64,000 bases of DNA from Ectocarpus siliculosus (lineage: Eukaryota > Sar > Phaeophyceae > Ectocarpales > Ectocarpaceae), in the NCBI GenBank assembly GCA_000310025.1, contig FN649747.1, forward strand, positions 2,195,183-2,259,182. The letters run 5' to 3'. Positions 13,201 through 25,323 of this stretch are shown here, piece by piece. The first letter of the stretch is position 1. Every line of letters starts with the position of its first letter. The position numbers were made by a program, and so were the translations under genes. The notes beneath the pieces were generated by a model. That model was not told the origin of the DNA. It did no database searches and saw only the letters and a list, made by a program, of their open reading frames with translations.

Positions 13201-14976
13201 TCTCGCTCTGTCTTGTCCACCTGTCTGTCTGCCCTCCCTGCCCCCCCAATCCCGCTCCCGACGTCTACTCTTCGGCGCATTCTCTCGTTGCCCATCCCCT
13301 AGCCTCGGACGAGATGGCAAGGCTTGGCCTCGTGGACAAGGAGCGATCGGCCAACTCCAAGCTCCTCCGAGACTACCCTGGCCACGAGAGCCTGTGGTGC
13401 TACCGCCGCTTCGTTTGCCAAGCGCGCCTGGTCACCGCTCCCAGCAGCGTCGCCGGGCCGGCCGCGGCAGCGGGGAGACAATCGGAGGAGCCGCCCCCAT
13501 CGTCATCGGACAAGGACCGCCGCGGCTCGTACGATTGGGAGGCGTGGGGTCGCGCCGTGACGGAGTGGCACGATGGGTGTGTCCGAGAGGACGACAGAGC
13601 GGCGGCAGCGGAGGATTCGGACGAGGATTCGGAGGAAGAGCACGAACACACGACCGCGACCGAGGAGACCGACTTCGAAGAGGCCGAGGGGGCGTTGCCC
13701 GGCGCCCCCTCCGGGGGTGGCCCGCTGGCGACGTTTCTCGGGCAGGAAGCGCGCTTCGCGTTGAAGTGCGCGACAGACAAGGTGCGGGTTGGTGGGGGGT
13801 GGTGCGAGGTTTTGGTGTATTGCTGCTCTGAAAACTGCCGTTTATATTCTGGTGTTTCTGTTGTACTGTATGTCTGGAATGGAATCGTGTTCGTCATTGT
13901 ATCCAGTTTGGAATACCGCAGAAGGAGAGGAAGTGCGGTTTATTCAGAATACCAACAGATTTGTGGAATCACAATTTCTGGTGTAGAGTTGCCCACGTGG
14001 TGCTTTCATGCCCACCAACAACTCAATCGAGCCCCGAAAAAACTGTTGTCACAACATTATTTTAGGACAGCTCGCTTGAAAACGATTAGAAGGAGATCAC
14101 TCTTGTTGGACCAGATTCCGTTGTTACAATCCTTCGCATTATTTGCACCTTGAAATTTGCTTGCACAAGGTTTCGGCTTGAAGTCAATCAAGCAAGTGTT
14201 CGTGAAATTCTGCTGGGAATAGTGGTTGAAGGGGAGTTGACGTTGCCGATTGTTCTCTGCCCCACCGGTTGCTTCTCTGTTGCAATTGCTTCTGTTGTCG
14301 TTGTCTTGTCGTTTCGTCTTTTGTCTGACGATGCCCACCACCTGTTGCCTGCGTTCATGCGGGCGTGTGTGTGTGTGTGTGTACTCAGGGCGCCTGGCAA
14401 TTTGACCGGCAGCGACGGCACGCGCTGGCCTACCTCGCCTTCCTCTCGCACGCGACCGACCGCATCGTCTTGGGCAGCCACCACCACCACCAGGAGCAGC
14501 CCCGACGTTCATCATCGCGCGAGAGAAGAAGCCAGAACGGCAACAACAACACACAACGACCCGCCGGGGCTACGGGATTCGCCGGGAGTTGTAAAGATGT
14601 TGCAGGCCACGTCGGAGAGGCCGAGAGCACGGCAGGGGGGGGTTGCTTGACCTACTGCGAGGTCACGGGAGCCCCAAAGCTGAAGTTTCCGCTTGCCCTC
14701 CTCCCTTCCCCTGAGGCTAGCGCGCATGCGGGAGGGCCAGCGGGACACGATAGCCGTGGTAGCGTCGGAGGAGGTGCGGCGGGAAGAGGGGGTGGTGGTG
14801 GTGGTGGCTGCCCCAGTAGCGGCGTCGTCGTCGTAGAAGAATCCGCCGCCGTTCGAGCCCTCCGGGCTCTGAACCTGTTCGTCGCTGCGCTAGCCAAAGC
14901 GGACGCCGATGATCATGCCGTTGGGAAGAATAGGTGCGGCGGCGGCGGCATCGCCCCCTACACGATACACGTGTAA
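10206..14976 (+). CDS. PTAR1: Protein prenyltransferase alpha-subunit-repeat protein, PTAR1-like
   Basis: Exons: 10206-10757, 11146-11289, 11861-12025, 12484-12595, 13303-13781, 14389-14976. They join in phase to 679 aa. Family repeats are recognisable by the W-x-x-R core: SAWNTRKQL (exon 1), NAWAHRRWCW (exon 2), YYAWTQRSWV (exon 3), HSALNHRKNVF (exon 4) and ESLWCYRRFV (exon 5). The order and the HVSDHS context match PTAR1 rather than the farnesyl or Rab geranylgeranyl transferase alpha subunits. In animals PTAR1 acts in a Golgi Rab (Ykt6) geranylgeranylation complex. A role here is inferred only by homology. Odd features: a Pro-rich segment near residues 38-70, an Asp/Glu-rich stretch near 12 codons long in exon 5 (EDSDEDSEEE), and a long Gly/His-rich C-terminus in exon 6. 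The start is the first ATG of the open exon. It is convergent with PsbU. Confidence 0.78.
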
Positions 14977-16289
14977 CAGTAGAAGTAGCGTTTGTGGGTG
15001 GTACGGGGGGTGCCACCTACCTTGTGTACCAGAGCTTCTTGTGCTTCCGCTGCAATTAGGGCCCTGGTTTAGGGCATTGCCCTTCACCAAAGACGGACCT
15101 AATCCCCAGTTGAAACACGTGGAAAATACGACATACATGCGTGAGTGTTTTTCGTCCTGAACCGGTGGTTGCGCTTTGCGCCCATGTTCGCCTTCACCTG
15201 CTGGCAACACTTTTTTGCGCAAAGAGTATGATAGTTCCTGACAGAAAAAACGCTACTACAAAATAGAGTTTTTTTTCAGAGTGCCATGCTCTGCAATGCG
15301 ATCCGCGCCACAATGTCTCGGGGGTATGTGCGTGCGCAGGAGCAACCTCGTCTATCGGTGTGTTTCAGCGACATTGCGAACAGTCGCTCTGCCACAAGTG
15401 TACGCGATGCATGTGCCCGTTTTGGTGACAGCTCTCGAATGAACGGCCGCCAGAGGCACAAGACCTTTTTGAGGGATTGACCCGTTGAGGTCAACAGGAG
15501 TGTGTGCTTGGGAGAAAACACGTCAGAACAGAAACAAGACACGGCAGGTCCGTCGGAATACCGGACCAGGCACCGTGTGGACGCCTCCATGTAGGTGTGC
15601 ATGTTGACAAAGTCGCGACGATTCGCTTCATTCTTTAAAGGGACAGCAACGCGTGCTGCGCTGCCGATCTCGTTACACGAAGGGCTAAAACCAACAGATC
15701 TAACGAACACCAGCGAAATACCGCAACAAGCATCAACAGAGCATTTTCTATTCCGCGGCGTGCGCCAAGACTTCAATTCAACCCCAACAAAAGTGTCACA
15801 CACGCCTGTCAGGTACAGAAAAAAAAAAACAATTTGAAACGGCTTCCCCGAAAGGGAACGGGCTGTGGCAGCGTGCAGACTTCTACCAAGCTCGGCAACC
15901 CAAATCGTCAGTCAGGAACGCTCCATGACTTCAGAGCCAATTTCAAAGCAAGAAAAACAACCTTGACCAAAACTCTCGCTCTAACACCCCCCCCCCCCCA
16001 ACCCCCTGGCGCAAAAATCAGGCACACGACAACGCCACCCCTCCCCATGAGAAACGGTCGAAGTCGGATCGCGTCATATACACTTGCATCACATCCTCTC
16101 GATTGAAAGCCGGGTGATTTGCATCATCCACGGCAAACGGCCGTCAAATGTTCATGGGTGGGGGCTGGTACAGCGGTGGGGCCTTCCGTCCGTCACCCAG
16201 CTTTTAGGGGGGTTCCGTCGTGGTCCGTTTTCCTCAGGAAAAATTCCAGAAAAAGCGACCGACGGTTGCCGGAGGCCAAGGTGGAAAAT
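14977..16289. other. Intergenic, between convergent PTAR1 and PsbU
   Basis: No recognisable gene. It should hold both 3' UTRs. A poly-C run with C-rich flanks is at about 15987-16005. The short ORFs here have no family resemblance. Confidence 0.5.
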
Positions 16290-19200
16290 TTACCGGTAGA
16301 GGCCGTTGTTGATGCGGTCGATCGTGTACATGGCCTGGGGGTCCATGGTGATGAACCTGCTCTCGTGCTTCTTGATCGCCGCCTTCTCCTCGTCTGCGTT
16401 GGCGAGAAAGACAGAGAGAGATACGTACACGTAAGGAACAAAGTTACATGCTGTCATGGTTTCGTACGTGCGGACAAACTACATTTGACGCCGACGCGGA
16501 ACCACTTGGTGAGACCATGATGCTGTAGGGAGCGACAGAAGTGGGTGACAACCAGAACAGTTCTCGGCTCAATACCAACAAAGTGCTTTACTCCAGCCAC
16601 AAAAGCTGGCGGTGTACTGTAGTGAACTCATATAATGAGGACTTCTGATGAGGCACCAGAGATATCGTTTAGGTGTCAATACTCCACTCTTTGCAACCCC
16701 TGCAAACCAAAAATAGAAGAAACAACTGAGTTCCCGCTACTCAAAAATGTGCTACACGATCAGCAAACCGGCGAATTGCGACCTGTCTCACCCGCCGATT
16801 CCCGCATTTGCTGTAGGTGTGCAACTTTTAAATTGCAAGAAATCAGACCAGAAAGCGTATGAGTTATCGACTCGTCAAGCAGACGAGGCGTCACAAAACG
16901 AGTAGCCGTCACACATGTCATGCTCTGACCCGTCCTCGGTAAGTACAGTTGAACACAGCCCAAGATACCGCGAGTTCCCTCGTTATTATAGCTTCACGCA
17001 AGCAAAGCGATGTACACTCTCTACGGAACACGCTGCCAAACAAAACAGCACACAGCAGTTGCGCTCTTCCCGCTGACTGATCCGCCGCAACAGCAACAGT
17101 ACTCACTGGAGAGTCCCTTGATGCTGTAGATCTCCGACACAGACGAGTACGGGCCGTTCGATACGATCTTACCCGCAGCGCTGGGGTACCTGTGGATCGA
17201 TAGTAGACACAACACGCAAGAGAACTAAAAACAGTAATGGTCAAAACATAAGAAAAAACAACGGCGCGGCCACAACAAGCAGCTGCCCGCCGTCTAGTAC
17301 CACCTATTGTAAGACGGATTTGTTTTCGGGTTTTGTCGTCCCACCTTGTTCTCTTACTTTGCTTTTCAATTCTACCATCAATAGATATCTCCCACCGAAG
17401 CAAAACAACAAGTTGGGGACATGGTCAACCTGCAGTTTTCAAGCTGAGGACAGTAGAAACTCGATGCAACTCTAGTCTCGGGACCTCCGATGGTTAAAAA
17501 ACGAGGCTTGCAGACCGCGTCACAAAGACACGGGACCCCGCACGCACGTCGAAAGCAAAACAGCCGTTTGCTTCCCACGCCATGTTCGGTTATGGGATGG
17601 GGGTAAAGAGTCATCCCTTCACTCTGTTTCCACGCATTATGGTACGCGCTATCAATGGGGGAACGCTGCTCCGTCCCGTTCTTCAAGTGAGGTGCGGGCG
17701 ACGTCTGTTTGGACTTGTACATGCCCTTGTGCACGCTGTGCTTGCTGGGGCTGTGTACACCAGTTCAACGACCTACACCCATCTGCAAAAAAAAAAACAC
17801 AAGACCACACAGATAAAAACGCCTCAAAAAAATTGGCGCCGCCGCGTACACTTATCAATTATCAGCGTGCGGCGTTCTGGACGCAGCCAAGCCGATCATT
17901 ACGTCTTCATGCGGCTAAGCATACAACGCATGAGAGAGGAGGGGGCAAATGTTGACGCCTTCCGAACCTCACAAGCTTTCGCATCAGTCAAGTTCGGTGC
18001 TTAGTGGTTGTGTGGAAGGACTTGATGGGAGCACATACGAAAGACCCAATTTGCTAAATAGCTAAATAGTACCAGGCCTCAACAGGCTCACGAGGAGAGA
18101 CCCATTACGATGCTGCTGCTGTTTCGCGGATCTCGCTTGTGGCAAGCAAACCGGTTCGCCAGTGCGCTGGATGTTGAAGCACGGCATGTGCATCACTACT
18201 ATCTAATGCTCCCAGACAGGTGTCAAGGACAACGCGGTGTATACTGAAATGAACATCCACGCAAGTTGAACCAAGACAGCAGTAGCAGCGTAGCAGCCCA
18301 CTTTCCTCCTGTGTGCATATGCTTCCATCAACCAAAAAATTACACAGTGCCGGTATGATGCTAAGTTTGCTCATGTGTATTCCACTTCATGTTGATAGGC
18401 AGCAACCGTTCCAAACGATTAAGCAGTGTCGAATGACGCAGCGACCACCCGCAGAACATGAACTACAGCTTAGCAAGAGCGCACACGCACCTCCAAACCT
18501 CAAAAACATTTGATACCACTCGATGTCTAGGCAACCGCGGGACCATGAACACACCTTGCATGCAGTGGACATACTGGTGCTGCTGTATCGGGGCCAAATG
18601 GTCCATGCATGAGACAACATTGACCTGGACAAGCAGCAAACTTACATGCCCTGGAGCTTGATGTACGCGCGCACGTTGGCGTTGTTGACATCGATCTTGT
18701 CGCCGCCGCCAAGGAAGGGCACGACCGGGTTGTCCACCTCCGCCAAAGCCGGCGCCGCGAGCCCCAAGAGCGCGGCCGCTCCCGCCGCCGACTTGAGGAA
18801 GTCCCCGCGGCTTGCGGGCGACTCGGCCGACATGGTGGTGGTCCTGGCGCTGCACGGCCGAAGACGAAGACAGCCGTGTTTTGCGTCACATTCAGGATGC
18901 CGAACATGGGGTGGGGGCGGGGGGGGGGGAAGAGAACACTCAGCAAGAGAGCCGAGCATGATGGAGAGATCACGGACCGAAATTTAACATTGGCAAGTGT
19001 ATCGAACTTTTGGAGGGGAGGTGGCACATCACACATAAAAAGAGCACACACGCTTTCTAGCGAGGCCGAGCGCCAAAGAACATGAGAACACGAACACGTT
19101 CCCTGGGCAGCAAACATGCCAATGCAAAGCTGCTGCCCCGTGCGTGGATTCGGCAAGTACAGGCGTCGCTTGGGCACCTCGAGCAAAGCTGACTAACCCC

Positions 19201-19797
19201 CCTTCAGGGAGAGGCCGCATGACCTCCCGGTGCAACACCTCGCTTCCCCACTCCAGCGATCATCATCCGCGAGTCGCTGACCAACACAAACGACCGTTTT
19301 CCTCCAGCAATCGAGAAGCACGTGGACCGTGTCCACCATGGGGGCAAAGGAAAACAACCTACAACTCCGTGACTGGCCTACTACTGCTGTAGTCAATGCG
19401 ACAGCGCTGGGCCAGCACCACCCCGTGGCGGTTGTCGCAGGCAATCCGACAACCTCATGCGTCTGTGTTTTCAACAAAATGAGGCGCATCAAATTTGGCG
19501 GCACATGCAGACCGATGTAGAGTTGCACCATGCCAAAACCCTTGGCAGCAGGAAGGGCTACGGCACCCTCCGGCCAACCCTAAAGCTCTCCCGTTTGCCG
19601 CCCTGCCTGCCTGCCTGCCTCTCTCTCTTATCTCAAACACGACAACCAGCCTCTTCTGCGACCCAAGACAGGTGTTGGGTGCTTCCTGTGTGTGCCCTCT
19701 CCTGTCCTCACCTCATGCGTGCCGCGGGCAGCGCGTGCGGCACGAAGGCCGAGGCCGATCCCACGCAAGCCAGCACTGCGACAGTAGTGAACTTCAT
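16290..19797 (-). CDS. psbU: Photosystem II 12 kDa extrinsic protein PsbU
   Basis: Exons (minus): 19797-19712, 18849-18646, 17189-17107, 16393-16290. All are GT-AG and in phase, giving 158 aa. PsbU is a lumenal extrinsic subunit that stabilises the oxygen-evolving complex of photosystem II in cyanobacteria and red-lineage plastids. The N-terminus is tripartite. A signal peptide with ASAFVP (Phe18 after the cleavage site) is followed by a Ser/Thr/Arg-rich transit region. A thylakoid signal then has a hydrophobic Ala/Leu core and ends APALA, so the mature protein starts near E66. The mature part (about 93 aa, family-typical) contains KIDVNNANVRAYIKLQGMYP, IYSIKGLS (the helix-hairpin-helix region) and the conserved end IDRINNGLYR. 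The residues before the hydrophobic core are SRGDFLK, not a twin-arginine pair. Introns total about 3 kb for a 477-bp CDS. Confidence 0.95.
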
Positions 19798-21779
19798 TGT
19801 GTAGTTGTGTTGGGTGTGCTGGAAAGATGCGTAGAGGGTATAGGTGTGAGTTGGAAGATGGGCTAGGACAGATGTGACCAACGCGAGAAAGGCGGAGAGG
19901 AGGGGTGAGAAAGAGGGGACGACAAATCACTTGATTTTAGAGTTCAAGATTCAGGTTCAAGTGTCCATGATTTGACGAGGTGATTGAGATGTGGTTCCAG
20001 GATCTACAGAAACCAAACTTGGGGGCCGCAAATTGAATATCTTCGTCTTTGTCTTTTACTGCCGTACAGAGTTGAACACAAAGTCCGTGTAGGATGTGGG
20101 GATGCTTGGTACCTTCGTTGTCTCTCCCTCTTGTATACCTTCACGCAAAAACAGGTGCCACCCGTTTTGAGGCAGCAGGGATATATGCGAAACATCACGA
20201 TTTGAAAAGTTTGACTACTCTTTGCTTCGGAATACAGCAGTAGTATAACGAGGCCAACTGTTGTGTCGGTTTTCATCATATACCGTCGAGACTATTCAAA
20301 CGTTAGTATCATTACCCATGACTTGCACTTTCTGCGATACCCCAACCTTGCCTCCCTGAACAACTCCGGTCCATGTGTCACACAATAACTCGTTGATGTG
20401 CGACAGCGTTCAAAGCGTGTGTGTTGTCTCATCCCTTTTTAGGTACTACTTCGAAGTACTTTGTATGCACACAGCAGCAGCAAGCAGTACATGCTTGGAT
20501 GGACGCCCCCAATCCCCCGATCAGGGAAATACAGCAGGAGAGGAACGCTACACGGGAGGATGTTTTCTTGCGTAGTAGAAACAATATGTCGCTTCGTGCT
20601 ACCGGCACTACTCTTTCAAACAGAAGAGAACGTGGATTTGTGCAATTTCCTCTCGATCGACACACGTCCTCCGTTGGTGCTGTGTAGTCCTCACACTAGC
20701 GTTTGCGTTGGTTGTGTGTTTCGACTTCCACCTGATGTTGATTGTTTCGCAGAGAACCGTTTCAAATCGTCGCTTGTGACCCCTCCCATGTAGGAACGGC
20801 TGTGCAAGCGGTTTGAGGGGGCCGTCAAAATGCTCCAGTCCAGAACGTATCAACAACACCTCTGTCGATGCAACAGACCGACAGACATGGATGGCCTTTC
20901 GAAAGTCACGGACAGATACTACACCACGAAAACCCCCTAGTCGAGATGGTCGTTGTTGATCAACAGATTCAGCGCTTATCCACAGAACCCTATCCAGGAA
21001 GGGACGACAATGGCTGGCTGCCAGGGTACATGTATCAGACGTGCTGGTCACTCCATGCTTCAGACGATGAGGCCGGTGTATTCCACTACAGTAGCTGATG
21101 TTTTCAGAGGATAGGGGAGAAGACATCCCCGGTGATGCACTCCGGGGAAACGTAAGCATGTTTCCAAGCGCGGCAGGAACCCATCTCAGGGTGTACCTTG
21201 GTAGAAGATCTTAAAGATTCAACCAAGGCCGGCTCATAGCGCAAAGGGCGGGCCTCCACTTTGCAGCCGTGATACTATCGACGCCTTGCATCGCGACAGA
21301 AACGAAACCGCCGAAATTACAAAATTGGACTTGCGGCCAAAATCAATTTCAAGCCAAGGATTTCAAGTTCCACAAAAACACGCTCTCCAAGATTCCCACA
21401 CATTTTGAAGCCAAATCCAACCAACGCATCTGCCGCAATCGCAAGCACATCAAGAACAGGCGCAGCGATACAAGCGTGCGCTAACGAGCGCCATGACCTT
21501 GCTCCTTCACGCCGACGGCGCATGGAAACCGACCAACCGCCCCGCCCCTAGAAGATAGCCCCATCGTTGGTACGCCGAATGAAGAGGGACACACACACAA
21601 AACACGCGAAATACGCCCAAGCGTTTTGTGTTCCGGCTGAGAAACGCGATCGAGTAGCAGGGTCCAAACGCCGGAAGTGCTACGAAAGTGCGCATTTATA
21701 GCGAGAATCAGCGGTGTGACGCCATCGATAATTTAACTACCATGCGAACCTGCCCGATAAATATCTCCCCATCGGTTCG
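19798..21779. other. Upstream region of PsbU; no gene recognised
   Basis: The PsbU promoter should lie at the left end. Short ORFs only. A palindromic motif TACTTCGAAGTA is at about 20448-20459 and recurs at about 56020. No domain recognised. Confidence 0.45.
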
Positions 21780-21899
21780 TCATGATGCAATGTCTTTTCG
21801 GTTGGCCGTGACTACGTGGTACACGGTGATGGACACAAACACCAAGACTCCGAGCACGTTGACGAACCCCGACAGCGATGCGTCCAGGCTCTCGCTCAT
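21780..21899 (-). CDS. OST4: OST4-like oligosaccharyltransferase small subunit (39-aa membrane microprotein)
   Basis: An intronless ORF of 40 codons including stop. The protein starts MSESLDASLSGFVN, has one hydrophobic segment (LGVLVFVSITVYHVVTA) and ends NRKDIAS. OST4 proteins of yeast, plants and animals are 36-53 aa, with a short N-terminus, one transmembrane helix of the form LGVxxFxxxxxYHxxxxN, and a short polar tail. This fits closely in length and pattern. OST4 keeps the catalytic STT3 subunit in the oligosaccharyltransferase complex of the ER membrane. The start is chosen because the ATG directly precedes the family-like N-terminus, although the frame stays open upstream to about 22136. 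Identification rests on a short sequence and is not certain. Confidence 0.6.
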   Translation of the reverse strand: MSESLDASLSGFVNVLGVLVFVSITVYHVVTANRKDIAS

Positions 21900-22126
21900 G
21901 TTGCGCTCCTTCCTTTCGACCTGGATTCCCTCTGCTCTTTTCCGCCTTCGCGTCTTCGCCCTTCTCCTCTTGCCAGCACCTGTCACCGCGTATGCGCAAA
22001 AGCTTTCCCACCTGTCGGCACGATACCGGCGCATGTAGGCACAGGGTGGGGAAGGGAAGGAAACTGGGCGGTAAGAGAAGGGCTTGGTATTACCCCCACC
22101 TAAAAATCGAACGGGCGGGGGGGGGG

Positions 22127-22185
22127 GTGTACTCATAGTCGTGCATGCCGTAATCGTTTGACCATTGGGGGGGGGGGGGGGGGGC
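22127..22185 (-). repeat. Dispersed terminus related to the composite repeat
   Basis: GTACTCATAGTCGTGCATGC and CGTAATCGTTTGACCATTG match the end of the composite repeat in reverse orientation, and end in a run of about 18 G. Only the end is present. Confidence 0.7.
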
Positions 22186-22983
22186 CATGGCAGTGCCCAC
22201 TTGAGAAGCGACGAAAAGAAACAACGCCCGCAGATTGATCGATGCGCACGATTTGAAGAGTGCGAGGAAACACGTGATTGCAGCAGTCCCGTAGATATGC
22301 ATAGCTCCTGAAAGTTCTGCTGCGGCGCTGATCAGCACAGGGTGCAAGGGTAGCTTCATTGCGACGATAACATTGTTTGCCAAGCAAGGAAAAGCCCGGC
22401 GAGGGCGACTAATTCGCCGTGAGGCGTTAAGGATGTGTTGGCACTGAGCTCCACAAGGCGAATGACTGCTGTGCACCCTCTATCTAAGCTTACTGTCGTA
22501 AAGGGCAAAAATACCGAGGTCGAATGATGCAGCCGTACGGGTTCACCGGACGTCTGACTCATCGATAGAGCGAAAGTACAGACTTGAAGTGACAGATCCA
22601 GTGTTACTTGTTGTTCCGATGACATCAATACGCAGACCATCTTCAAGTTTTCAAAGGCTGGGACGTAGACGGAAGAACGCGTTGCGTTTGAGGCATGTAA
22701 GGCCGGTGCCTAGACAGGACATTTCTCAACAATAACAGCGACGTACGCATATATCTCCATCACAAATCACGATCATCTCCTTATCGGTTGGCCCGGTAAC
22801 GGTACGGCTGAGCCGACGTCTAGGTAGCCCCAAGCTCTACTACAACAGTGATGTATCTCTCCCTCAGACATCACAACCATCTCTCAGTCGATTGGTGCGG
22901 TGACGCTACGGCTGCTAATAGCGAAGGGTTCAGACGGAGGTGATCTGAGTATGTTTGTTCCATGGTAGTATCCGAAGGACATA

Positions 22984-23200
22984 CCGTATATGACACAAGA
23001 TAACACACCCCCTGGACCGATTTTCAAAGCTCGATTACTCCACGACGAAGAGGATGCATAAACGAAACAATACGTTTTCGAACAGCTCTCGACGAGACGG
23101 TTCCAACGCCGCCGTTTTCGGCGCTGTGACTCTTCCTGCTGTTGAGAAATTGAGCTTTGAAAATCGGCCAAGGGGGTGTGTTATCTTGTGTCATATACGG
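22984..23200. mobile_element. MITE-like element with about 50-bp terminal inverted repeats and TA target duplication
   Basis: The left end, CCGTATATGACACAAGATAA and onward, matches the reverse complement of the right end over about 50 bp with two or three mismatches. TA dinucleotides flank both ends (22982-22983 and 23201-23202), as in Tc1/mariner-type insertion. At 217 bp it is too short for a transposase, so it is non-autonomous. Parts of it recur, degenerate, at 35205-35290 and 49380-49480. Confidence 0.85.
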
Positions 23201-24322
23201 TAGGTGAGCTGAGTATGTTTGCTCCATGCTAACCTGCTACATATAGGTGAGCTGAGTAGGCTCCATGCTGATCTGTGAGACATACAGCAGTAGGTGAGCT
23301 ATTAGCTCATGATCTATCCCGTGGGCGAGGAAGCAAGGATTGAAGGGTGGTGGTCATCTACTACTACTGTACGGCGACCTCAAGGTATCAGATAACCCGC
23401 CGATTTCCGCAATGTGGTTCATCAAGGGAGAGTAACGCCCCATATGGCCGACCATCACGTACGGCTGTATGGTGATTCAGCTATGTTGCAACACGCAACG
23501 ATAGAGTTTTTCCTCGCCTTCCGTGACCAAACGGTGATGGTCAGCGGTACGCAGTACCAAACAGCGACAGCTACAAGTTATCCTCTCGGTAACCCATCGT
23601 TAACTAACTCTGCGTGAGCTGTGCTGTTGTCACTGCTGTTGTAAATCGGGACATCATATGCGGCTCCACCCCAGCCGCACACCAGGCGTCCTCCTGTCCT
23701 ACAAGTGCATGGTTGGTTGGCAAAGTCTCAACTAGTGTGCTCGATCTGCCCTACCGAGAGGTATCGTTGGGTGACAATCACGCCGCACCCACAGGCGGGT
23801 AAAAGCGACACAGCATCGCGAACGCTTACAGCAGCAATCGTACCCTTAGCATAAGTCTGATGAGAGGGAGGGCATAGTTCGTGTGCAGCATTCCCGGCTA
23901 TCCCCGGCATCTGCCGATTCGCCACAACCGAAAGTTCCGTTGCCTTGGCGGAGATGCTGAGAGATTGAGAGGGGGACGGGGGATTCGCGGTACGTACCTC
24001 ACGAGGTTGGACATTGGACACAAGCGAATCGGATACTGAAACAAGGACCTCACCTTTGATTATTTCTCCTCGCAACTACCGCAGGTTTGCCTAGCGGATG
24101 GCAACTACCTTTGGGTGGATGGCCACGCGAAGACCGAGGGAGCCAGAGCGGGTGTGTGTGACGGTTTGAGAGAGTACGGCGTTGAGAGGTTCTTCAAAAT
24201 CCCGTTCGAACCCTTTGCAACTCCATTTTCGGGGCCAGCAACCTTCTAGCCCCCCCCCCTCCCCGTGGGTTCAGGAGCAGTCAGAGCTCGGCCTGTGTGC
24301 GTGGTGAGGTGCCGGGTGGGCG

Positions 24323-24542
24323 ATGGCGGAGGTCAAGAGGATCGATGAAGGCACTGCCAATGGAATGCGAGCTGGTGCTGTTGTTTCCACCATGTCCCAA
24401 GCTGTACAAGAATGTGAGTTTCTCCACATCAAATTTAAATTTTCGAAAGCCCCCGCCGTGTCCGCATGTGTTGCTGTTGCTGTGGCAGAACCCCGCATTG
24501 TGCCCGGCGCGTGGTCTCTGGCTGGTGCCGGCCTAGCTCCCG

Positions 24543-24610
<68 letters not shown>

Positions 24611-25289
24611 TCAGTCTCTTAACCCAGATCGTACTCTTGTTTCCTCTGCCGCCCTAAACTACCTACGAGCAGTGGTCTCGAACAGTATCGATGCAGGTGC
24701 AACCTCCGTGGAAGTCAAGGTAGACCTTCCATCGTACCGGATCACGGTTGTGGACAATGGCAGAGGCATTCCGGCAGAGACTCTGCGGTCGCTCACCGCC
24801 ACAGAACGAGGTGAGAAGGATACGCAGCGTGTAAGCCCTGCCCCCCTCTAATTAACGAAATACTGTAATTTTTTACTCCACTTCACGGTGAGGATCAATG
24901 TCCGATGCATGCCGCTTACAGCAGTGGCAACAGCCGAGTATAGGGCGATCAGCGCTGTTTGTGTGAGAGGCACACTCATTGGCTGTAGGATGGGTCTGCT
25001 CTCTTGGACTCTGCAGCTCGTGCATGTTCAATGAGCTCCACTTCATCCCAAACTGTAACCCAGCTTGCAACAAGTCACCGCTTGCGTCCCCTCCGTCGCC
25101 ACCGCGGTGACGCTTCAGCAAGCTCAAAGGCGAACTCCGCCGTAGAGATGCAGCACGCGTCTACCTACGGGTTTCGAGGAGAGGCGCTCTACAGCCTGGC
25201 CTTGACGTCCTTGCTGGAGATCCAGAGCCGCTGCGCTGGAAAGGAACCGCATGCAAAGGTGGGGTCAAACGTAGAATCCTCGTGAACGA

Positions 25290-25323
<34 letters not shown>

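Larger units (their letters stand above)
21900..24322. other. Region between OST4-like gene and MLH3; MITE and degenerate repeats
   Basis: Divergent promoters of the OST4-like gene and MLH3 should lie here. It contains the dispersed terminus at 22127-22185 ending in a long G run, a degenerate direct repeat of about 75 bp (about 22740-22815 against 22850-22920), a TIR element (22984-23200), and GGTGAGCTGAGTA-type tandem repeats at 23203-23310. A hydrophobic minus-strand ORF at 22090-22476 was not recognised. Confidence 0.5.

Noticed and set aside
13086-13320. Minus-strand Arg/Glu-rich ORFs opposite PTAR1
   Set aside because: They are shadows of the pyrimidine-rich tract before PTAR1 exon 5.
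22090-22476. Hydrophobic minus-strand ORF (HPVLISAAAELSGAM...)
   Set aside because: It looks membrane-like, but I could not tie it to a family. Its 3' part runs through the dispersed terminus and a poly-G run. Possible exon or gene fragment, not supported enough to annotate.
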